Source: Desulfovibrionaceae bacterium
GTDB lineage: Bacteria; Desulfobacterota; Desulfovibrionia; Desulfovibrionales; Desulfovibrionaceae
Assembly (NCBI GenBank): GCA_900770205.1
Contig: CAAGJV010000457.1
Location: 1-11,832 of the forward strand
Direction: 5' to 3'
DNA length: 11,832 nucleotides
The notes below the pieces were generated by a model, which did not search any database, was not told where the DNA came from, and saw only the letters and a program-made list of their open reading frames with translations. A program made the translations under genes and the position numbers. Shown here one piece after another: positions 6,840-11,832 of this stretch; within the stretch, counting starts at the first letter, position 1, and every line of letters begins with the position of its first letter.

Positions 6840-6858
6840 CATGGCCTTCCATGCCATG
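6840..6858 (+). repeat. Hairpin just before the lpxC ribosome binding site
   Basis: CATGGC (6840-6845) and GCCATG (6853-6858) are perfectly complementary with a seven-base loop. The hairpin ends five bases before the CAGGAG sequence (6863-6868) of lpxC. It leaves the Shine-Dalgarno sequence free but could affect ribosome loading. Role unproven. Confidence 0.4.
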
Positions 6859-6874
6859 CATTCAGGAGATGATT

Positions 6875-7723
6875 ATGCCTCAGACTACCCTTGGGGGAAG
6901 TGTCGGCTGCAAGGGAATTTCTCTTCATTCCGGCCGTGAGGTTTATGTGGAGTTCAAGCCTGGTGCGGAAAACACGGGCATAGTTTTTCATGTTCATGCC
7001 GATGACGGCATACACCTACTTTCCCTGCGCCCGGAGGCCGTAAGCACAACGGAGCTTGCCACAACCGTCAGCAACGGAAAGGTTTCCGTTTCCACCATAG
7101 AGCATATGCTTGCGGCATTGCGCGGACTTGATGTGGATAATGCCGAGATTCATGTTTTCGGAGGCGAAGTGCCTATTCTCGACGGATCTGCCAGGATGGT
7201 GGTGGAGGCTCTGCAACGTACGGGATTCTGCAGGCAGGAAGCTCCTCGCAGACTGGCAAGAATAGCGAGGGAGTTTTCTTTTGAAAACAACGGAAAGTTT
7301 ATTGCTGCCCGGCCTTTTGACGGACTGCGTATCGACTACACCATTCGTTTCCCACACCCAGCCATTGGGGAACAGCGTCTTTCCCTGGAGGTTACTCCCG
7401 AGTCTTTTGCCAAAGAAGTGGCTCCCGCCCGTACTTTTGGCTTCCTGAAGGAAGTGGAATATCTTCACAGTAAAGGACTCGCGCGCGGCGGTTCCCTGGA
7501 GAATGCCGTTGTTGTGGGGGAAGAAGGTGTTATTAACAAGGAAGGCCTGCGCTTCCCTGATGAGTTTGTCCGGCACAAGATACTGGACTTCATTGGAGAT
7601 ATGTCCATGCTGGGGCAGCCTCTCCTCGGCGATTTCACGGTGTCTTGCTCCGGTCATGCCCATAACAACGCATTTTTGCGGGAACTTGTTCAAAAAAGCG
7701 ATGTTCTTGCCTGTACGAAGTAA
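6875..7723 (+). CDS. lpxC: LpxC, UDP-3-O-acyl-GlcNAc deacetylase
   Basis: A 282-residue zinc hydrolase that carries out the first committed step of lipid A synthesis, removing acetate from UDP-3-O-acyl-N-acetylglucosamine in the cytoplasm. The three zinc ligands are in place: H77 in TIEHMLAAL, H234 and D238 in FVRHKILDFIGDM. The adjacent general base E76 and the catalytic histidine H261 in SGHAHNN are also present. The N-terminal GISLHSG motif is typical. The length is close to the 282-305 residues of known enzymes. ATG 6875 is chosen because CAGGAG lies six bases before it; the ATG at 6869 overlaps the end of that signal and the ATG at 6851 lacks one. LpxC confirms a Gram-negative cell making lipid A. 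A terminator-like hairpin follows. Whether level is controlled by proteolysis, as in E. coli, cannot be seen here. Confidence 0.96.
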   Translation: MPQTTLGGSVGCKGISLHSGREVYVEFKPGAENTGIVFHVHADDGIHLLSLRPEAVSTTELATTVSNGKVSVSTIEHMLAALRGLDVDNAEIHVFGGEVPILDGSARMVVEALQRTGFCRQEAPRRLARIAREFSFENNGKFIAARPFDGLRIDYTIRFPHPAIGEQRLSLEVTPESFAKEVAPARTFGFLKEVEYLHSKGLARGGSLENAVVVGEEGVINKEGLRFPDEFVRHKILDFIGDMSMLGQPLLGDFTVSCSGHAHNNAFLRELVQKSDVLACTK

Positions 7724-7757
7724 CAGAAAGTTTTTGGGCAATCCGATAAAGGATTTT

Positions 7758-7807
7758 TCAGGGATGAATGGTGAAGAGCCGTCCGTCCCTGATTTTGTTT
7801 TCTTTGT
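7758..7807 (+). terminator. Probable intrinsic terminator after lpxC
   Basis: TCAGGGA (7758-7764) pairs with TCCCTGA (7786-7792). The 21-base interval can pair further (ATGG with CCGT). The stem is followed by a T-rich stretch, TTTTGTTTTCTTTG. A weaker hairpin with a T5 tail, AATCC/GGATT (7740-7755), precedes it. Together they plausibly end the prmC-lpxC transcript. The long loop makes it weaker than a textbook terminator. Confidence 0.5.
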
Positions 7808-7828
7808 TGATTAATACAGGAGGCAGAA

Positions 7829-7841
7829 ATTTTGACAAAAT
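7829..7841. promoter_or_regulatory. Interrupted palindrome over the MFS-ade -35 box
   Basis: ATTTTG-A-CAAAAT is a perfect inverted repeat of two six-base arms around one central base. It covers the TTGACA -35 box. A dimeric repressor bound here would block RNA polymerase, so it is a reasonable operator candidate. No known regulator motif is recognised. Confidence 0.4.
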
Positions 7842-7860
7842 CGAGAATAAAATATATCCT
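7832..7860 (+). promoter_or_regulatory. Sigma70-type promoter for the MFS-ade operon
   Basis: A perfect TTGACA (7832-7837), a 17-base AT-rich spacer and TATCCT (7855-7860, four of six consensus bases). Transcription should start near 7867, giving a leader of about 29 bases that ends in the GAGGTG ribosome binding site (7885-7890), five bases before the MFS ATG. This is the best promoter match in the window. Confidence 0.6.
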
Positions 7861-7895
7861 GTTGAATTATATAAGTTATTGTTTGAGGTGAACCT

Positions 7896-9086
7896 ATGGC
7901 GCTTTTTACGGGGCTGCCTTCGGAAAAGAAGAATATTCTGCTTTTCATGGCCATGCTTAATTTTGGTTCCACCGTGGCCATGCAGGGCTGGGCCATGCTC
8001 TATAACAACTTTGTTGTTAATTACGCCGGGCTCAGCCCCGCACAAAGCGGTATCGTTCAGGGCCTGAGGGAACTGCCCGGGCTGCTTGGCGTGACCCTGA
8101 TCCTCTTTCTTTTTTTCATGAAGGAACATAAGCTGGCTGCTCTTTCCGTTATGGCGGCAGGCCTGGGCACGCTGCTCACTGGTTTTTTTCCCTCTTTCGT
8201 TCCCATTATTTTTACAAGCATGCTGATGTCGTTCGGCTTTCATTATTTCGAAGCCATGAACAATTCTCTGGCCATACAGCATTTTGATCTCAGGCAGACG
8301 CCTATTGTCATGGGAAGGCTGCGAGGGCTGGTTGCTGGCGGAAGCCTTATGATTTCCGTCTTCGTTTTTCTTTTTTCCCAGACACTGGATTTTGTCTGGC
8401 TGTTTTTTGTTCCTGGCGCCATAGCCCTGCTGCTTGGAGCTTTTTCTCTCATCCACCCTCTGACGGGGAGCCGCGGTAAGAAGCAGCGCAAGAGAATGCT
8501 GCCGCAGAAGCGCTACTGGCTTTTCTATATCCTTAATCTTCTCATGGGTGGACGGCGCATCATCTTTTCGGTCTTTGCCGTATTCCTCATGGTGGAGCAG
8601 TTCGGCTTTTCGGTGCGCAGCGTCTCGCTTATGTTCATGTTCAACTATGCTGTGAACTGGATGTTCAATCCCATGGTGGGAAAGATCATCAACAGGCTTG
8701 GCGAGCGTAAGCTCATGACGATAGAATACCTTGCGGCTTTTATCATTTTCATGGGATACGCACTTTCCTCCAATGAATACCTTATTGTTGTTTTCTATGT
8801 TTTCGACAGCCTTACCTTTAACTTTTCCATTGCCGTGCGCACATTCTTCCAGAAGATAGCCTTTCCGGAAGATGCCGCTCCCAATATGGCCATTGCCCAG
8901 ACCATCAACCATATCCCTGCGGTAACGATTCCGGCTGTCGGCGGATGGATGTGGACCTATCTGGGGTATCAGTCTGTTTTTCTTTTTGGAGCTGGAATAA
9001 CGGTGGTGTCGCTTCTTCTTGCGCAGCTGGTTGACCGGGAGATATGCAGGAAGGGCATGAAAGATGAGAAGGGGGAGGAATCATGA
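7896..9086 (+). CDS. Major facilitator superfamily transporter, substrate unknown
   Basis: A 396-residue, very hydrophobic inner-membrane protein with about 12 likely transmembrane helices: roughly residues 14-36, 50-75, 80-97, 101-120, 143-161, 166-187, then 207-230, 240-260, 275-292, 294-315, 336-355 and 358-378. A basic cytoplasmic loop (GSRGKKQRKR, 191-200) divides the two six-helix halves, as in the MFS. The sequence MVGKIINRLGERK (260-272) resembles the MFS loop motif between helices of a half. ATG 7896 has GAGGTG five bases upstream. The stop TGA (9084-9086) overlaps the adenine deaminase start in an ATGA, so both are translated from one message. This makes a purine-related substrate possible, but nothing in the protein itself proves it. 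Drug efflux or another solute remains equally open. It has a long antisense open frame, which is a composition artefact. Confidence 0.85.
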   Translation: MALFTGLPSEKKNILLFMAMLNFGSTVAMQGWAMLYNNFVVNYAGLSPAQSGIVQGLRELPGLLGVTLILFLFFMKEHKLAALSVMAAGLGTLLTGFFPSFVPIIFTSMLMSFGFHYFEAMNNSLAIQHFDLRQTPIVMGRLRGLVAGGSLMISVFVFLFSQTLDFVWLFFVPGAIALLLGAFSLIHPLTGSRGKKQRKRMLPQKRYWLFYILNLLMGGRRIIFSVFAVFLMVEQFGFSVRSVSLMFMFNYAVNWMFNPMVGKIINRLGERKLMTIEYLAAFIIFMGYALSSNEYLIVVFYVFDSLTFNFSIAVRTFFQKIAFPEDAAPNMAIAQTINHIPAVTIPAVGGWMWTYLGYQSVFLFGAGITVVSLLLAQLVDREICRKGMKDEKGEES

Positions 9087-10810
9087 GCAGAAGTTTCTGG
9101 GAAATGGCGGCAGGAAAAATTCCCGCTGATCTTTTAATAGAGAATGTCCGTATTGTTGATGTGTTTTCCGGAACTGTCCGTGAAGGATGCGTCAGCGCAG
9201 GGCAGGGTCGTATTCTTGGCTTTGGCCGGAGAGAGGCGAAGGAGACCATTGATGGGCAAGGGGGTTATCTTCTGCCCGGTTTTATCGATGGGCATGTTCA
9301 TATAGAATCTTCCATGCTGTGCCCGGCACGTTTTGCCGAACTGGTTCTTCCCTTTGGAACCACCACGGTAATTGCCGATCCGCACGAGATTGCCAATGTC
9401 AAGGGCGCAGCCGGCATACGATATATGCTGGAGGCATCGAGAGAACTTCCCCTTGATGTGCGCATCATGCTTCCTTCCTGCGTACCGGCGCTTCCCATGG
9501 AAGACGCCGGAGCCGTACTGCGTGCGGAAGATCTCTCTGAACTGATGTTCGAGAAAAAAGTTGGCGGACTGGCGGAGATGATGAATGTTCCGGGGGTACT
9601 CGCCGGAGATGAGGACGTTCTGAATAAGCTGGATCTGGCACGAAGAGCAGAAAAAACGGCAGATGGACACGCCCCTCTGCTTTCCGGCAGAGAGCTTGAT
9701 ATGTATGCTGCTCTCGGGGTAAGCACCGATCATGAGTGTACCACGGCGGAGGAATTGCAGGAACGTACGGCCCGCGGCATGTATGTGCTTTTGCGGGAAG
9801 GCTCCGCCTCCAGAGACCTTCTGCGTCTTCTGCCTGCGCTGACACCGGAAAACCAGCGCCGGTGCCTTTTCTGTACAGATGACAGAAACCCAGCCGACAT
9901 ACTGGCGCGAGGGCATATCGTAAACAATATACGCATTGCCGTTGGCGCTGGCCTCGCCCCGGTGAGCGCCATCCGCATGGCCACGCTGAACGCGGCGGAA
10001 TGCTATGGCCTGCGTGACAGGGGAGGGATAGCTCCCGGCAGGAGAGCGGATTTTGTTCTGGTGGACGATCTGAAGCATTTCCATGTTCTTGCCTGCTGGG
10101 TACAGGGAGAATGCATAGCCCGAAACGGGGGCATGCAGAAGGAACTACCGTATGTTCTTCCCGGGGAGCTTTGTTCCAGCGTTGTCCTTGCCCCTCTGCC
10201 GGAAAAGCCGTTTTCTGTGTACGCACCTTCTGGCAGAGCGCGGGTTATTGGCCTGAGACCACATTCTCTCCTTACCGATGAACTTGTGCGCCCTGTGATA
10301 ACGGGAGAGGATGGAGAAGTCGATTTATGCCGCAACCCCGGACTGCTTAAGCTTGCCGTTCTGGAACGGCATCATGCCACGGGAAAAATTGGCGTTGGCC
10401 TGCTTGATGGCAGGTATGGCCTGAAGAACGGCGCCATAGCGACAACAATTGCGCATGATTCCCATAATATTGTTGTGGCCGGTGATAGCGATGATGATAT
10501 GGTGAAGGCCGTGCAGGAAGTAGAAAAATTGCAGGGAGGAATCGTTATGGTAAGTGGTTCAAAGCTGCTTGCCGCCCTTCCCCTGCCTGTGGGAGGGCTG
10601 ATGAGCGAGCATCCTGCATCGGAAGTGGCCTCTGATCTTGAGAAGCTCCTCCGCCTGGCCGATGAACATTACCATATCTGGGAAGGCGCAGATGCCTTTA
10701 TGACGCTGAGCTTTCTTGCTCTTCCAGTCATTCCCCGATTAAAGCTCACGGCACGCGGGCTGTTCGATGTGGAAAAGTTTTCTTTCGTTGATGTTGATGC
10801 GGGGAAATAG
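9083..10810 (+). CDS. ade: Adenine deaminase (Ade type, amidohydrolase family)
   Basis: A 575-residue enzyme expected to convert adenine to hypoxanthine and ammonia, in purine salvage or use of adenine as nitrogen source. It matches bacterial Ade (E. coli about 588 residues), not the adenosine-deaminase-like type. The amidohydrolase metal site is clear: PGFIDGHVHIESSM with H71 and H73, DPHEIANVKG (99-108), bridging glutamate E165 in LAEMMNVPGV, H196 in DGHAPLLSG, H217 in STDHECTT and D266 in FCTDDRNP. The Ade-specific C-terminal domain contains HDSHNIVVAG (458-467). ATG 9083 overlaps the MFS stop by 4 bp, and GGGGGAGGA lies immediately upstream, so translational coupling is likely. Family enzymes use Mn or Fe. 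It ends before a strong terminator, making it the last gene of the two-gene operon. Confidence 0.94.
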   Translation: MSRSFWEMAAGKIPADLLIENVRIVDVFSGTVREGCVSAGQGRILGFGRREAKETIDGQGGYLLPGFIDGHVHIESSMLCPARFAELVLPFGTTTVIADPHEIANVKGAAGIRYMLEASRELPLDVRIMLPSCVPALPMEDAGAVLRAEDLSELMFEKKVGGLAEMMNVPGVLAGDEDVLNKLDLARRAEKTADGHAPLLSGRELDMYAALGVSTDHECTTAEELQERTARGMYVLLREGSASRDLLRLLPALTPENQRRCLFCTDDRNPADILARGHIVNNIRIAVGAGLAPVSAIRMATLNAAECYGLRDRGGIAPGRRADFVLVDDLKHFHVLACWVQGECIARNGGMQKELPYVLPGELCSSVVLAPLPEKPFSVYAPSGRARVIGLRPHSLLTDELVRPVITGEDGEVDLCRNPGLLKLAVLERHHATGKIGVGLLDGRYGLKNGAIATTIAHDSHNIVVAGDSDDDMVKAVQEVEKLQGGIVMVSGSKLLAALPLPVGGLMSEHPASEVASDLEKLLRLADEHYHIWEGADAFMTLSFLALPVIPRLKLTARGLFDVEKFSFVDVDAGK

Positions 10811-10826
10811 GATATTATAAGGAGAG

Positions 10827-10874
10827 AAAATGCTGGAAAAGGTTCGGAAATCCTCCCCTTTTCCAGCATTTTTT
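10827..10874. terminator. Strong bidirectional terminator between ade and the UbiD-family gene
   Basis: A 16-bp perfect stem: AAAATGCTGGAAAAGG (10827-10842) pairs with CCTTTTCCAGCATTTT (10857-10872) around a 14-base loop. The plus strand continues with T (10869-10874) and the minus strand ends in UUUU from 10830-10827. It therefore can end both convergent transcripts. It lies 16 bp after the ade stop and one base past the UbiD-family stop codon (10876-10874). Confidence 0.92.
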
Positions 10875-11832
10875 CATTCTATGACGTAGTTTGAAAGATC
10901 AACGTTCTGGTAGGTCACTTTAGTATAGCGGGGAGAGCGGGGCAGCGGACATGTGCAGTCAAAACCCATTTTCGCACCAACGTTATCTTTAAGAACAGGG
11001 TTCAGCTCATGCCCGAAGGCTCCAGGAACAATGACGATATCGGTGGCAGGGTCGCATCTGGTCACCATGGCGCGTTCCACTTCTTCCGGATTGCAGATAT
11101 CCACATCGCTGTTGACGGCCGTTACCATCTGCAGGGGAGGGAATGCGGCGAAGGCGGCCAGAATGGCATTTTTGGCCATGCCATTCTTAGGCGGATCTAT
11201 CTGGAGTATGACATGGTAGTGGCTTCCGCCGTGCGTCATATAGACTTTTTTCAAGCCGGGAATCTGGCGGGAGATGGTACGGAAGAGGTTGGCTTCCACA
11301 CCGAGCCCTACGGAATTCCATACTTCTTTTCCCGGGTGCAGCATATGGATGACGGGATTTTTCCGCATGGTGATCGTTTTGATGGAAATGACCCAGCGGT
11401 CTTCCCGTGTGGCATAATATCCGCTGACTTCTCCAAAAGGTCCTTCCGGTTCACGAACGTGGGGGAGAATCTCTCCTTCCAGAATCATCTGCGCATCGGC
11501 AATGCCTTCTACGCCAACGGTTCTGCTTCTGCACAGGCGTGCGGGTTCTCCCAGCAGGCTTGAGGCTACGGCAAGCTCGTCCACATCGAGAGGCGCGGCG
11601 GCACTGGGGGTAATGGCCGCAACATAGTAGGCCGGGTGGGCGCCGTTATTAATGGTGATTTCAAGCGGTTTGCCCATGGCTTCGGCCCGTTCGTAATAGT
11701 CTCTCAGATGCCTTCCTACATCCATCAGAAGCCCCCGTCTGTTTTTTCCCGTAATCATCATGCGACGCAAAGGCGTCTTGCGCACGCCGGTTTCCGGGTC
11801 TTTCGCAATCACGATGCAGTTGGAAAAGTAGG
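10874..11832 (-). CDS. UbiD-family prenyl-FMN-dependent decarboxylase, 5'-truncated by window edge
   Basis: The C-terminal 318 residues of a UbiD-family (de)carboxylase; full members have about 450-490. These enzymes use prenylated FMN made by a UbiX-type partner to decarboxylate aromatic or alpha,beta-unsaturated acids. The reading frame stays open to the window edge and encodes family sequence before the apparent GTG at 11812: FSNCIVIAKDPETG resembles the conserved UbiD segment, so the true start lies beyond 11832. Visible motifs are the DPETG stretch followed by an arginine-rich PLRRMM segment, INNGAHP, and EGPFGEVSGYY (about 11420-11446), whose two glutamates five residues apart correspond to the catalytic pair of Fdc1/UbiD. 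The substrate is not determinable. 4-hydroxy-3-polyprenylbenzoate, a menaquinone (futalosine-route) intermediate or another aromatic acid are all possible. It converges on ade, and no UbiX is in view. Confidence 0.9.
   Translation of the reverse strand, partial: YFSNCIVIAKDPETGVRKTPLRRMMITGKNRRGLLMDVGRHLRDYYERAEAMGKPLEITINNGAHPAYYVAAITPSAAAPLDVDELAVASSLLGEPARLCRSRTVGVEGIADAQMILEGEILPHVREPEGPFGEVSGYYATREDRWVISIKTITMRKNPVIHMLHPGKEVWNSVGLGVEANLFRTISRQIPGLKKVYMTHGGSHYHVILQIDPPKNGMAKNAILAAFAAFPPLQMVTAVNSDVDICNPEEVERAMVTRCDPATDIVIVPGAFGHELNPVLKDNVGAKMGFDCTCPLPRSPRYTKVTYQNVDLSNYVIE

Noticed and set aside
7758..8912. A 384-codon open frame on the minus strand opposite the MFS gene
   Set aside because: It is hydrophilic, lysine- and histidine-rich and low in recognisable motifs, the usual antisense image of a hydrophobic membrane protein gene. 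The plus-strand MFS protein has a proper start signal and membrane topology.
9134..10084. A 316-codon open frame on the minus strand opposite ade
   Set aside because: No family motif and no ribosome binding site. The plus strand encodes a complete adenine deaminase with all metal ligands.

Overview
This window is a contig end, not a complete locus. Its first 20 bases are the 3' end of the Illumina TruSeq read-1 adapter and are not genomic. The rest is ordinary, densely coded chromosomal DNA: eight protein-coding genes, seven complete and one cut by the right edge. I see no rRNA, tRNA, CRISPR array, insertion sequence, attachment site or phage gene. LpxC (lipid A synthesis) shows a Gram-negative outer membrane. 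HypF shows [NiFe]-hydrogenase maturation, which suggests an anaerobic or facultative hydrogen metabolism. Together with the gene mix I favour a Desulfovibrio-like member of the Desulfobacterota (Desulfovibrionaceae), but this is an inference from gene content and protein style and no search was run.

Left block, minus strand (57-3050): a long-chain acyl-CoA synthetase-like ligase (1401-3050) whose stop overlaps the start of an RlmM-type 23S rRNA ribose methyltransferase (446-1411). A gap of about 110 bp follows, with a 22-bp AT palindrome, a TTGACA box and an inverted repeat, and then the nucleoid protein HU (57-332). The first two genes look translationally coupled; HU probably has its own promoter.

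Centre, plus strand (3315-7723): the divergent gap 3051-3314 is rich in inverted repeats and leads into hypF (3315-5765), which stands alone with no other hyp gene in view. After a 198-bp leader come prmC (5964-6818, release-factor glutamine methyltransferase) and lpxC (6875-7723), separated by 56 bp holding two small hairpins. A terminator-like hairpin follows lpxC.

Right block: a clear sigma70-type promoter (7832-7860), with a 13-bp interrupted palindrome over its -35 box, drives an MFS transporter (7896-9086) and adenine deaminase (9083-10810), joined by a 4-bp ATGA overlap. This pair is the most suggestive functional unit: a transporter of unknown substrate coupled to a purine salvage or catabolic enzyme. 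A strong bidirectional terminator (10827-10874) separates it from a convergent, 5'-truncated UbiD-family decarboxylase (10874-11832, minus).

I found no convincing previously undescribed system. The items most worth checking are the adapter, the possible operator and purine link of the MFS-ade operon, and the candidate RNA structures in front of hypF and lpxC.
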